A stretch of 64,000 nucleotides of DNA from Erysipelotrichaceae bacterium (GTDB taxonomy: Bacteria; Bacillota_I; Bacilli_A; Erysipelotrichales; Erysipelotrichaceae): contig JAFYHQ010000046.1 of the NCBI GenBank assembly GCA_017539105.1, positions 44,483-108,482 of the forward strand. Direction: 5' to 3'. Every line of letters starts with the position of its first letter. Positions within the stretch are counted from its first letter, which is position 1. Below are positions 17,439-25,758 of the stretch, in pieces. The position numbers were made by a program, and so were the translations under genes. Below the pieces are notes generated by a model. That model searched no databases. It was given only the letters and a program-made list of their open reading frames with translations, and had not been told where the DNA came from.

Positions 17439-18168
17439 CTACCTTTTCATTCTGGAAGTAGTAGATCAACACAGCAATGAGCGCGCCGACGACTGTAACC
17501 ATCATCGTTGTCAGACCTACGAATTTCGCCAAAGCGAAGCCCAAGAAGAAGAATGGAATGAGTTTCTTCTTGCCTAAGAAGTTGAGCAACATACCTACAC
17601 CAAGAGCTGGTAAGATACCACCGGCAATAGCGAAACCGTCCATGATCCACTGTGGGAATGTCTGCAGCCAGTTACCAAATGTTTCACCATTCATAACGAT
17701 CAGGAATGCAGGAAGACCGTTTAATAACAATGAAACAAAGAAGGAAGGAACATAGTTGCACAGACGGACCATCTTCAGATTACCCTGTTCCAGGTATTTG
17801 TCTGCGAGGTGTACCCAGTTGGCGTTGATCGTCATGTAAGCGTTCCATGCGAAGACAGCAACAGAACCCAGGATGACACCGACGACACTGGCCTGCGTGT
17901 AATCCAAACCGGCAGCGAGGCCGAGAGCGGTACCGACAGGACCTGCAAACATTGCGTTACCAGGCATTGAACCACCGGCTGTGATGAAGCCAATGTAAGG
18001 CAGGTTGATAGCAGCTGCGATCATCATACCTTTTAATGGCTGGCCCATGACAAGTGCTACAAGGAAGCCTGACCAAATCGGATATAACCATGTTCTGGTA
18101 ATCGTATGGCTAAACCACCAAGTAGAAATCGTTGCAATCAATGCAACCAATATTGCTTGCAAAACCAT
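17431..18168 (-). CDS. PTS mannose/fructose/sorbose-family EIIC component (sorbose subfamily)
   Basis: A 245-residue polytopic membrane protein. The family signature G-Q-P-L-K-G-M-M-I-A-A-A-I-N-L and G-G-S-M-P-G-N are present, and at least six hydrophobic segments are visible. It forms the sugar channel with EIID. The ATG at 18168 follows AAAGGGG; the frame is open to 18195 without a better start. It is the first gene of the minus-strand sugar operon and is divergent from the RpiR regulator. Confidence 0.92.
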   Translation of the reverse strand: MVLQAILVALIATISTWWFSHTITRTWLYPIWSGFLVALVMGQPLKGMMIAAAINLPYIGFITAGGSMPGNAMFAGPVGTALGLAAGLDYTQASVVGVILGSVAVFAWNAYMTINANWVHLADKYLEQGNLKMVRLCNYVPSFFVSLLLNGLPAFLIVMNGETFGNWLQTFPQWIMDGFAIAGGILPALGVGMLLNFLGKKKLIPFFFLGFALAKFVGLTTMMVTVVGALIAVLIYYFQNEKVGE

Positions 18169-18502
18169 ATAATTTTGTCCCCTTTCATTTTGCAATATAT
18201 TTTAATCTTCTTCATTCCCTTCGCGGTTGCTCATACGCAAAAGAAATCAGTGAAGATCAAACTGTCATAGTACTGCCTTATCTGATAAAAAACTCGGAAT
18301 ATTCCATCGTTACTTTCATTTTACCTGTTATTTCTGAAGAAATGAAGAAAATTGTCATAAAAATCTTTTCCACATTTTATGGAAAAGCCTGTTTCATTTT
18401 CATAAGAAAACACAAAAACGCTTAAAACAAGCGGTTTTTTGATAAGAAAATATTTTCATGATATATTGAAATAATGGGAAACCGATGGGAAAGGAGCCCT
18501 TT
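18169..18502. promoter_or_regulatory. Divergent control region between the PTS operon and the RpiR regulator
   Basis: No gene is seen in these 334 bases. The plus-strand promoter is clear: TTGATA at 18439-18444 and TATATT at 18462-18467 with a 17-base spacer. An inverted repeat TTTCA-N8-TGAAA (18454-18471) overlaps its -10 box and is a candidate operator for the RpiR protein. A palindrome GGAATATTCC is at 18296-18305. A small hairpin followed by six Ts (about 18416-18440) precedes the promoter. The minus-strand promoter is not obvious. Confidence 0.55.
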
Positions 18503-19240
18503 ATGCCGATCAGAATCAGTGAAAACGACTATCTGCATCTGTCAGAATCCGAAAAACACGTCATCGACTATATCAATGAGCACGAAAAACAGCTCTCCGA
18601 GCTGTCGATCACGACGATTGCCCAGAAGTCTTTCACTTCTCTGGCTACCGTTTCCCGGGCGATACGCAAATGCGGCTACGGAGGAATCGCCGAACTGCGA
18701 TACTCCCTGAACAAGAAAAGCGAAGAACGGGATGATACCTACGTCATAAACAATATCCTGAATCAGTCCTACCGCGAATGCATCAAGACGATCGATAACG
18801 TTTCCATTCCTTCCATTCTGACGGTAACGGGTTATATCCGCAATGCCAAGCGTATCCTGATCTATTCCCGCGGACTGACGGCACTGGTGGCGGAAGAGTT
18901 TGCCCACTACCTGCTGCTGTCAGGCTACAACGCCTTCGTGATGAAAGATGCCGTCATCATGCGACGGACGGATAAGCTGCTGACCAAAGATGATGTCATG
19001 ATCATCGTCACCGTCGAGAATACGACACCCGAACTGGCCGAGAGCGCTGCCATGGCAAAGAAACTGGGAGCCAAGGTCATTTCTCTTGTCTGTAAGGCAG
19101 GCACGAATCTGGAAAAATACTCCGATGTCACGATCGTCGGCCATGCCGAAAGCGTCGTCGACAACGATGTCGCCCGCAGCGCTTCCCGCATCCCTTTGTC
19201 CATCATCTGTCATATTATCACCGAGTACCTCGCCAAATGA
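18503..19240 (+). CDS. RpiR/MurR-family transcriptional regulator with SIS domain
   Basis: A 245-residue regulator. The N-terminal 75 residues form the RpiR helix-turn-helix (S-E-K-H-V-I-D-Y-I, then I-A-Q-K-S-F-T-S-L-A-T-V-S-R), and the C-terminal part is a SIS domain that binds phosphosugars (I-Y-S-R-G-L-T-A-L-V, then V-T-V-E-N-T-T-P-E). The start at 18503 has AAAGGAG seven bases upstream; the upstream in-frame ATG at 18485 lacks a site. It is divergent from the PTS operon and heads the plus-strand dehydrogenase group, so it most likely senses the phosphorylated substrate and controls both. Confidence 0.9.
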   Translation: MPIRISENDYLHLSESEKHVIDYINEHEKQLSELSITTIAQKSFTSLATVSRAIRKCGYGGIAELRYSLNKKSEERDDTYVINNILNQSYRECIKTIDNVSIPSILTVTGYIRNAKRILIYSRGLTALVAEEFAHYLLLSGYNAFVMKDAVIMRRTDKLLTKDDVMIIVTVENTTPELAESAAMAKKLGAKVISLVCKAGTNLEKYSDVTIVGHAESVVDNDVARSASRIPLSIICHIITEYLAK

Positions 19241-19340
19241 GGTACTTTTTGGAAGGATTTTCTTTTTGCCGATCATCTTCCGGATCATATGGAAATATTT
19301 CTTATCAATCAGTGTTTATAATCAAAGAGAGGAAACAGTT

Positions 19341-20372
19341 ATGAAATCTATCGTATTACATCAACCTGGCAATGTCTCGGTCTGTGATTTTCCGGAGCCT
19401 GTTCTGGCGGAAGACGGCGTCAGAATCGCTGTCTATTACGGCGGACTCTGCGGTACGGATTTTCATAAATACCATGGACGAAACGGTTCCAGGAAAGTGA
19501 CATATCCGGTCATCCTTGGTCACGAAATCAGCGGAGTGGTAGAAGAAACCGGAAGCAAAGTCACCAGATTCAAGAAAGGCGACCGGGTGACGGTGGATCC
19601 CAATTACAGCTGCGGACAGTGCTGGTTCTGCCGCCATGACATGCCGCATATGTGCGAAAACGCAAAAGGCGTGGTCAAAGGATTTACCGAATACATCTGT
19701 CCGCCGGAAGTCAATGTCTATCCTTTGCCGGAGACGCTGTCCTTAAGAGATGCGTGTCTGAGCGAACCATTGTCATGCTGCTTGCACGGCATCAGCCAGC
19801 TTGATCTGAAGATCGGCAATTCCGTCCTGATCGTCGGATTGGGTTCGATCGGAATGATGATGCTGGAACTGCTCAAAACCGGCAAGACCGGTCCGATCAT
19901 CGTGGTTGAAACCGATGTCTCCAAGAAAGAAAAAGCGTTGGCCCACGGTGCCGATCTGTTCATCGATCCGCTTCACGAGGATGTCAAAGATGTTATCGGT
20001 AAAGCAGGCATCAGGAATGTTGACAGAGTGTTTGAATGCGTAGGAAACAGGCATACGATACAGAATGCCCTGCATTATGCGGGCAACTGTGCCACAGTCG
20101 TCCTGTTTGGAGTATCCGATCCCAATGATCCGCCGATCTTCGACCAGTATGAAGCCTTTACCAAAGAACTGACGATCAAAAACTCTTTTATCAATCCATA
20201 CATGATGCAGACGGCAATCGATCTTCTGGCGGATAAAACGATCAATGCCGAAGCGATCATTGCAAAAGAAGTTTCCATGGAAGAATGTGTTGAAGAAATC
20301 AAAAATCCTGTCTTTTCCCGTCAGGGAAAAGTAATCATAAAGATAAGAAACGAGGAAGGACAAGTGTTATGA
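19341..20372 (+). CDS. Zinc-dependent medium-chain dehydrogenase (sorbitol/threonine dehydrogenase type)
   Basis: A 343-residue alcohol dehydrogenase. The catalytic zinc site is G-L-C-G-T-D-F-H, followed by G-H-E-I-S-G-V. The four structural cysteines are in C-G-Q-C-W-F-C-R-H-D-M-P-H-M-C. The nucleotide motif is V-G-L-G-S-I-G-M-M. It differs clearly from the two GatD-like enzymes of this locus and looks like a sorbitol or butanediol dehydrogenase. The start has GAGAGGA upstream. Its stop overlaps the start of the SIS-domain gene by four bases. The proposed job is oxidation of a sugar alcohol or its phosphate. Confidence 0.87.
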   Translation: MKSIVLHQPGNVSVCDFPEPVLAEDGVRIAVYYGGLCGTDFHKYHGRNGSRKVTYPVILGHEISGVVEETGSKVTRFKKGDRVTVDPNYSCGQCWFCRHDMPHMCENAKGVVKGFTEYICPPEVNVYPLPETLSLRDACLSEPLSCCLHGISQLDLKIGNSVLIVGLGSIGMMMLELLKTGKTGPIIVVETDVSKKEKALAHGADLFIDPLHEDVKDVIGKAGIRNVDRVFECVGNRHTIQNALHYAGNCATVVLFGVSDPNDPPIFDQYEAFTKELTIKNSFINPYMMQTAIDLLADKTINAEAIIAKEVSMEECVEEIKNPVFSRQGKVIIKIRNEEGQVL

Positions 20373-20929
20373 GATTCCAGGAAGCAAAAGAAACGGTGCT
20401 GCAGGAACTGGATATCGTGTTCGCATCGGTCGATCCCGTACAGGTCGATCAGATGGCAGAAATGATCATTCAAGCCGAAAAGGTCTTTGTTTGCGGAGTC
20501 GGAAGAGTGCTGATGATGATGCAGGCTTTTGAGAAACGACTGAATCATCTGGGCATCGATGCCTGTTATGTAGGAGAAATCAACGAACCCGCCATCACCG
20601 ACAAAGATGTGCTTATCGTAGCCTCCGGTTCGGGAGAGAGCGTGGTTCCGGTAGCCATCGTTAAAAAGGCAAAACAGTTCAATCCGAAGATCATCCATAT
20701 CGGATCCAATCCAAACAGTTCCATGACACCATACGAAGATCTGTTTGTCCGGATTCCTTGCCGGACGAAACTGAATCTGGAAGATGAGATCGATTCCCAT
20801 CAGATCATGAGTTCCCTTTTTGAACAAAGCGTACTGCTGTTGGCCGATATGACAGCGTTACTGATAGCCGATAAGAAGCAGATCACGGATCTGCATGCCC
20901 TTTGGCGTAAACATGCCAATATCGAGTAG
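20369..20929 (+). CDS. SIS-domain isomerase, 6-phospho-3-hexuloisomerase-like
   Basis: A 186-residue sugar isomerase domain protein. It shows V-G-R-V-L-M-M-M-Q-A-F-E-K-R-L-N-H-L-G, G-E-I-N-E-P-A-I and the phosphosugar loop A-S-G-S-G-E-S, then M-S-S-L-F-E-Q-S-V-L-L. This order matches 6-phospho-3-hexuloisomerase (HxlB/PHI), which converts 3-hexulose-6-phosphate to fructose-6-phosphate. In PHI the loop is usually A-G-R-S-G; here it is V-G-R-V, so specificity may differ. No hexulose-phosphate synthase gene is near, so the role is probably in sugar use and not formaldehyde fixation. Confidence 0.82.
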   Translation: MRFQEAKETVLQELDIVFASVDPVQVDQMAEMIIQAEKVFVCGVGRVLMMMQAFEKRLNHLGIDACYVGEINEPAITDKDVLIVASGSGESVVPVAIVKKAKQFNPKIIHIGSNPNSSMTPYEDLFVRIPCRTKLNLEDEIDSHQIMSSLFEQSVLLLADMTALLIADKKQITDLHALWRKHANIE

Positions 20930-20940
20930 GAGGAAAAACA

Positions 20941-21999
20941 ATGAAAACGATGAAAGCTGCTGTGCTTCATGGCGTAGATGATCTTCGATACGAAGATGTG
21001 CCGATCCCTGAACTGGGGCCGCATGATGTTCTGGTAAAAGTCAGTGCCTGCGGCATCTGCGGAAGCGATATCCCGCGAATCCTGACGACAGGAACCTATC
21101 ATTTTCCGACCATCCCCGGTCATGAATTCGGAGGAGAGATCGTCGAGATCGGTACAGAAGTCGATCCCGCTTATCTTCATAAAAATGCTGCAGTCATTCC
21201 TTTGATCCCTTGTCATCACTGCAAGCCTTGCGAGATCGGCGATTATGCCCAGTGTGAAAACTATGATTTCCTGGGTTCCCGTAATGATGGCGGTTTTGCG
21301 GAATATGTCAAGGTGCCGGAAGATAATCTGGTCATCATGCCTGAACATCTGGATCCGGAGGCTGCTGCTTTCATGGAACCGGTTTCGGTGGCTTATCATG
21401 TGGTTACAAATAATGACCTGAAATATGGCGAGGATGTTGCAGTCTATGGACTGGGTGCCATCGGCATCTTTATTGCCCAGTGGGCCAAAGCGTTCGGCTG
21501 TCGGGTCTTTGCGATCGATCTGGATGAAGCGAAGGTTGCTGTAGCAGAGAGTTTAGGCATGGAAGGAATCTGTTCCGCCAATGTGGATGCAGTCGATACG
21601 ATCATGAAGAAGACGGACGGCAATGGAGTGGATGTCGTCTTTGAAGCGGCAGGCTCGGGTTTCGTTTTCAATCAGGCATTCCAGATCCTGAAGAGAAGAG
21701 GCCGTCTCGGACTGGTGGGCAGACCGGTAGGAGGTCTGCAGGTATCCAATGAAACGTATGAAAAGCTCTTAAGGAACCAGATCACCATCAGAGGCACCTG
21801 GAGCTTTGAATTCAAGTCCTTCCCGCATCACGCATGGCAGACCTGTCTGGAGGCTGTAAACGATGGAAAAATCGTCATTGAACCGATCGTTTCCCATCGC
21901 ATTCCTTTGGCTGACACTTATAAGGGCGTCAGGATCATGGCTGACAAGTCGGAACCTTTCTATAAGATCCTGGTCAAACCTCATCTGGATCGCGAATAA
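20941..21999 (+). CDS. Zinc-dependent dehydrogenase, galactitol-1-phosphate dehydrogenase (GatD)-like, second copy
   Basis: A 352-residue enzyme closely resembling the GatD-like gene of the opposite operon: C-G-I-C-G-S-D-I-P-R-I, G-H-E-F-G-G-E, cysteines in C-H-H-C-K-P-C ... C, Y-D-F-L-G-S-R-N-D-G-G, and nucleotide motif Y-G-L-G-A-I-G-I-F. The start is preceded by TAGGAGG. It is the last gene of the plus-strand unit. Two GatD-like paralogues in one locus suggest sequential or alternative oxidation of related alditol phosphates. Confidence 0.88.
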   Translation: MKTMKAAVLHGVDDLRYEDVPIPELGPHDVLVKVSACGICGSDIPRILTTGTYHFPTIPGHEFGGEIVEIGTEVDPAYLHKNAAVIPLIPCHHCKPCEIGDYAQCENYDFLGSRNDGGFAEYVKVPEDNLVIMPEHLDPEAAAFMEPVSVAYHVVTNNDLKYGEDVAVYGLGAIGIFIAQWAKAFGCRVFAIDLDEAKVAVAESLGMEGICSANVDAVDTIMKKTDGNGVDVVFEAAGSGFVFNQAFQILKRRGRLGLVGRPVGGLQVSNETYEKLLRNQITIRGTWSFEFKSFPHHAWQTCLEAVNDGKIVIEPIVSHRIPLADTYKGVRIMADKSEPFYKILVKPHLDRE

Positions 22000-22026
22000 G
22001 ATATCCTACAAAATCAAAATAACGAA

Positions 22027-22051
22027 AAAGGATCTGTTCAACAGATCCTTT
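22027..22051. terminator. Bidirectional terminator between convergent genes
   Basis: AAAGGATCTGTT and its exact complement form a long stem, followed by TGTTTTTA on the plus strand and flanked by As on the other side. It ends both the dehydrogenase operon and the acetyltransferase gene. Confidence 0.8.
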
Positions 22052-22067
22052 GTTTTTATAACGCCTG

Positions 22068-22565
22068 CTACGAAAGATATTCTTCGCGTGTCAGTTCCAG
22101 CTGGATACAGCCATTCTCTATTCCGATCTCTTTGAATCCGACGGACTTATGGATACGGTATGCCGCATCGCGTGATATTTCAAAATCGTTATGAAGTCTG
22201 GAGATCCCATCGATCCGGAACGCTTTCTCCAGCAAAAGTCTGAGTCCCTGCTTGCCGTATCCTTTGCCACGTTCCGGCGCATAAATGACGATCCCCATAT
22301 CATACCAGTCCCGCTCGGGATTGTAATGATAGTTGACGTCACCGACAAATACGCCATCTGACTTCCGTTTCAGAAAGGCATAGAAGCGTTCCGGCTCATG
22401 ATTCAGCCATCCATCGCACAGATCGTTCCACTCTTCTTCCGTATTCGGAATGCATCCATCCGGAGGAAACCATGGCGCATTGTATGACATCGTCTTTGGA
22501 TCAGACATCATCTTCACATAGAACCAGCCATCGTCTCTCTGCGGAATATATAATTCTAAATCCAT
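22068..22565 (-). CDS. GNAT-family N-acetyltransferase
   Basis: A 165-residue acetyltransferase of the RimJ/RimL type. The acetyl-CoA motif appears as R-G-K-G-Y-G-K-Q-G-L near residue 102, with the earlier G-D-V-N-Y-H-Y strand and a late H-K-S-V-G-F-K-E motif B. The acceptor (ribosomal protein, small molecule or antibiotic) cannot be told. It stands alone with a GGTGAG ribosome site. Confidence 0.85.
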   Translation of the reverse strand: MDLELYIPQRDDGWFYVKMMSDPKTMSYNAPWFPPDGCIPNTEEEWNDLCDGWLNHEPERFYAFLKRKSDGVFVGDVNYHYNPERDWYDMGIVIYAPERGKGYGKQGLRLLLEKAFRIDGISRLHNDFEISRDAAYRIHKSVGFKEIGIENGCIQLELTREEYLS

Positions 22566-22577
22566 TCACTCACCTGT

Positions 22578-23302
22578 CTATCCTTCCAAGAGTCCGAATG
22601 CCAAGACGCCGAGTGAAATATAAGTCAGCATGGATGCAAGGATCCTACCCCGTCTGGTTTTGACACGGAACAGCAGGAAAAGAACGCTGAAAATGAATCC
22701 AAATACACCCGAAACCATCGATGCACCTACATACCAGGTATGCTGATCCACAAAAGACTTGACAAACGGATAAGTACCCTCCATGACATAATGCCACATC
22801 CAGTTGAACGCAAACAACAGCAGCATGCACCAGATGCCCCAGTCGAAACTGTGATGCTTCTTGCCATAAATCATCAGCAGGATAGGCAAGCAAGCGGGAA
22901 GGTCGTAACGCTTTCCAGCGGGACGAAATGAACGCCATCGACGGAAAAGTGCCAGGAGATTTCTCCAATGCACTGCCGCAACAGGATGCCTGCCAGAAAC
23001 CCTATCAGCGAAGAAGTGTAATGTTTCTCTTTGTCTGCCGCTTTCGATGCGATACAGGAACAGACATACCACAGAATCAACGACAGGACCCCGTATGCCA
23101 GTCTGCCTGCCGTAGGCTTGCTCATTTCTTCGCCGAGCATTTCCGGTTCCTGTATCATCGGTCCGATTTTTACAAATGCAGCAAAGCAGATCATGCACAG
23201 GATCAGGATCAAAAATTCCGCAAGCAATGGCAGAAAATATTCATGGACAATTTCTTTCCATGTGCTTTGAATGTGTCTGCTCAAGTTTTTCAATAATGTC
23301 AT
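22578..23302 (-). pseudogene. Multi-pass membrane protein of unknown function, split by a frameshift
   Basis: The first frame (23302 down to about 22890) encodes several hydrophobic segments (FLILILCMICFAAFVKIGPM; LAYGVLSLILWYVCSC; LIGFLAGILL) and runs out just after T-T-F-P-L-A-C-L-S-C. The membrane protein continues in another frame from P-A-C-L-P-I-L-L-M-I-Y-G-K-K to the stop at 22578, with three more hydrophobic segments. Loss of a single T near 22885 (inside GCTTGCTTGCC) would explain it. The restored product has about 240 residues and six membrane helices. I do not recognise the family. A sequencing error is not excluded. Confidence 0.65.
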
Positions 23303-23340
23303 ATCAGTCAAATCTCCTTATCTTCTCATCTCTTTTTATT

Positions 23341-23949
23341 CTACAGAATATAAGACATATCATTGATGTGTCTCACACGATGTTTCCCGTCATCGCCGAC
23401 ACTCATATGGGACACTCCGCCGGCAGGTCCGTGGATCTCCGTTTCATGAAAGGATTCGACAGGAAGCCCCAGAAACATGGCATTCCAGATGCTCAGAAGA
23501 TCCCCATGTGAAACGATGATGATGTTTTCTTCATCGTTCTCCATCACTTCTTCATAGAATGGCAAGAGCCGGTTCCAGGCATTCCGTCTGCTCTCAGCGT
23601 CAGAAAACAATCTGTCGTCAACCGTATTTTCGGAATGCTCCATGTTTTCACGAAGCCACTGTATGGACTTCCCACAGCACTTTCCCAGATTTCTTTCCCG
23701 CAGTTCCTGTCTCAGGACAGGTTCTATGTCGAAATATTTCGCAATCGCTTCCGCTGTCTGTTTCGCACGTTTCAAATCCGAAGAATACAAAATCACATCT
23801 TTATCAGTCAGTTCTTCTTTCAGTTTTTTTCCGATCCTGTCTGCCTGTTTCTTTCCTGTTTCCGTCAGATCCCAATCCGTCCACGAACCAACCATGCCAT
23901 TGGTATGATGAACGGACTGCGTATGCTGAACCGTGATAATATGCTTCAT
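23341..23949 (-). CDS. Histidine phosphatase (phosphoglycerate mutase-like) family protein
   Basis: A 202-residue protein of the histidine phosphatase superfamily: D-L-T-E-T-G-K-K-Q-A, S-S-D-L-K-R-A-K-Q-T-A-E, the acid-base region L-R-E-R-N-L-G, and the second catalytic histidine in I-V-S-H-G-D. The N-terminal motif is V-Q-H-T-Q instead of the usual V-R-H-G-E. The phosphorylated histidine is kept, but the arginine and glycine are replaced, which is known in some subfamilies. Substrate unknown. Confidence 0.85.
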   Translation of the reverse strand: MKHIITVQHTQSVHHTNGMVGSWTDWDLTETGKKQADRIGKKLKEELTDKDVILYSSDLKRAKQTAEAIAKYFDIEPVLRQELRERNLGKCCGKSIQWLRENMEHSENTVDDRLFSDAESRRNAWNRLLPFYEEVMENDEENIIIVSHGDLLSIWNAMFLGLPVESFHETEIHGPAGGVSHMSVGDDGKHRVRHINDMSYIL

Positions 23950-23986
23950 CTATTTCTGCTCCTTATCTCATCATATGATTCCATCA

Positions 23987-24658
23987 TTATCTGAGACTCT
24001 TGAGATATTCCTTGTGTTCGTCGGTGACCCGAAAACTCTCCACGGCCTTCTGTATCGCTTTCTTGTGAACCCAATCATCCAGCCTGCGGTCTTCAAAGTA
24101 TGGAACGGTCTCATCATACCTCTTTGCCAGCGCTGTGGCAAAATACCAGGCAACCATCATTTTCAGATAATAATCCTCGCCCTTTTTATTCGCAACAAGT
24201 TCCAGATATTCTTTATGGAAATCCTCGTTCAGGAATTCATTCATCAGCATACGGATCCCGAATCTGGCGGTATACACATGATCCGAAGCGATCCATTTTC
24301 TTATGTACGGCAGAACTTTCTGATGATTCTTCGCAAATGATTTCGGAGTCGCCTGATCCGATACCGGCCAGCAATCCACATAGGGCAGGAATGTTTCTAC
24401 CGCCTGGACACATTCATCAAAATCCCGGATCATTGAAATCACGAAGAAATGGATCAGATTCTCCTCATAGTACCGGTGCGGCAGATCGTTCAGAAACGCA
24501 TCCCGGTCGGGGCTGCCAAAGACTTCTTTGGCGATCTTTCTCATCTCAGGCGTTCTGACGCCCAGAATGGTTTCCGGCGCAATATTCGGTACCAGTTTGA
24601 TCTGAAATTCCCGATATGCATCGTCTTTCACTTCCATCAGCCGATCATGCAGGGTCAT
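23987..24658 (-). CDS. DNA alkylation repair (AlkD-like) HEAT-repeat protein
   Basis: A 223-residue all-helical protein. It carries the AlkD-family landmarks G-V-R-T-P-E-M-R-K-I-A-K near residue 38, V-D-C-W-P-V-S-D near residue 94, and the late M-M-V-A-W-Y-F-A-T-A-L-A-K. AlkD removes bulky alkylated purines without base flipping; distant members may have other nucleic-acid roles. The start at 24658 has AAAGGA with good spacing; the frame is open to 24685. Confidence 0.8.
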   Translation of the reverse strand: MTLHDRLMEVKDDAYREFQIKLVPNIAPETILGVRTPEMRKIAKEVFGSPDRDAFLNDLPHRYYEENLIHFFVISMIRDFDECVQAVETFLPYVDCWPVSDQATPKSFAKNHQKVLPYIRKWIASDHVYTARFGIRMLMNEFLNEDFHKEYLELVANKKGEDYYLKMMVAWYFATALAKRYDETVPYFEDRRLDDWVHKKAIQKAVESFRVTDEHKEYLKSLR

Positions 24659-24778
24659 ATTCCGTTTCCTTTCTATCGAATGCAAATAAGATTTTTAGCT
24701 GCTTACGCTGTTCGCCAATCATCCTGATTCATCTTTCTCTAATGATATTACGATTCATTCCTAATAGTGAAGATTGTC

Positions 24779-25546
24779 TTATCGGGCAATGAACATTCCA
24801 TATTCCTTAGGAACACGCAAAACGCCGTTTTGCATATTCTGTTCCAGTACCGATCGGAGTATGTTTCTTGGAAGATCTCGCAGATCGGAAAAACCGGACA
24901 GAGAATAGATATAGTCGATCATGTCCTCCACATCTGTGACTTCCAGAGCATCTTCATACAGCAGTCTTTGCACATCCGGGAAATATCTCATCAGTTTTTC
25001 TTTCCCGTTCTGCAGAGTGAAATTATAGTTGCAGGCTCTGCTGATAGGAAAATCATCAAACAGCAACTCAATGTATTCCGTCATTCCGTTTTCGCCATAC
25101 GTGGCACAATAGAACGTTCCGTTATCTTTCAAGACTCTTCGTACTTCTTCCAGCCCTTTCGACAGATCCGGAACATGGTAGAGCATCATGTTGGCGATGA
25201 TGACATCGAATTCATCGTCAGGAAAAGGAATGTCCTGGATATCGATCAAGCGATATTCTATCCCATTATGATCCTTGAGTTTCTCTTTTGTTGCATTCAG
25301 CATGCCTTCGGACAGATCCGAAAGTACCAGCCTGGAACAGCGTCCGATGACATCGTCTTTGCCAAGCCACATATCTCCATTTCCGCAACCCAGTTCCAGA
25401 ACAGACATGCCTTCAGAAATCTGATAATGGAAAAAGATCCAGTTGCCAAAACCCTGTCTGTTTACGGAATACTTGTCGTGGATCGAGATCCTGAGATCCA
25501 GATTGTCGGCGGTGCTGTACTGTTCTTTTATGATTTCGTTATTCAT
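24779..25546 (-). CDS. SAM-dependent class I methyltransferase
   Basis: A 255-residue methyltransferase. Motif I is V-L-E-L-G-C-G-N-G-D near residue 52; motif IV is D-V-I-I-A-N-M-M-L-Y-H near residue 114, followed by the post-motif R-R-V-L-K-D-N-G-T-F-Y. This is the small-molecule UbiE/methyltransferase-11 arrangement. The substrate is unknown. The ATG at 25546 has only a weak GAGAC site. Confidence 0.82.
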   Translation of the reverse strand: MNNEIIKEQYSTADNLDLRISIHDKYSVNRQGFGNWIFFHYQISEGMSVLELGCGNGDMWLGKDDVIGRCSRLVLSDLSEGMLNATKEKLKDHNGIEYRLIDIQDIPFPDDEFDVIIANMMLYHVPDLSKGLEEVRRVLKDNGTFYCATYGENGMTEYIELLFDDFPISRACNYNFTLQNGKEKLMRYFPDVQRLLYEDALEVTDVEDMIDYIYSLSGFSDLRDLPRNILRSVLEQNMQNGVLRVPKEYGMFIAR

Positions 25547-25682
25547 AACTTTTTGTCTCTTGCATATCCTTCTCAATTATATAATATCCTGTCTTCATGA
25601 ACTGTTCCCGACGGATCGATGCCTGCTTTGACTGATGCCCGGGATGGAAATGTTTCCAAATATCATATCATGGTATTTTCAA

Positions 25683-25699
25683 ACATATACTTTATATGT
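25683..25699 (+). promoter_or_regulatory. Inverted repeat upstream of the flavin oxidoreductase gene
   Basis: ACATATA and TATATGT flank three bases, and the symmetry continues outward as TTTTCA and TGAAAA with a one-base offset. It lies about 60 bases before the start of the oxidoreductase gene, a probable operator for an unknown regulator. Confidence 0.45.
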
Positions 25700-25758
25700 G
25701 AAAATAATAACAAGGATATATAGTCATAATCTTAATGATCAGTGAAAGGAGACAAGCA

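Noticed and set aside
18416..18440. Terminator before the RpiR promoter
   Set aside because: The stem is only five bases with a bulge, and no plus-strand gene lies upstream, so it is not listed as a terminator.
20369..20929. Formaldehyde fixation through the ribulose monophosphate pathway
   Set aside because: Only the isomerase-like gene is present; there is no hexulose-phosphate synthase nearby, and the context is a sugar PTS.
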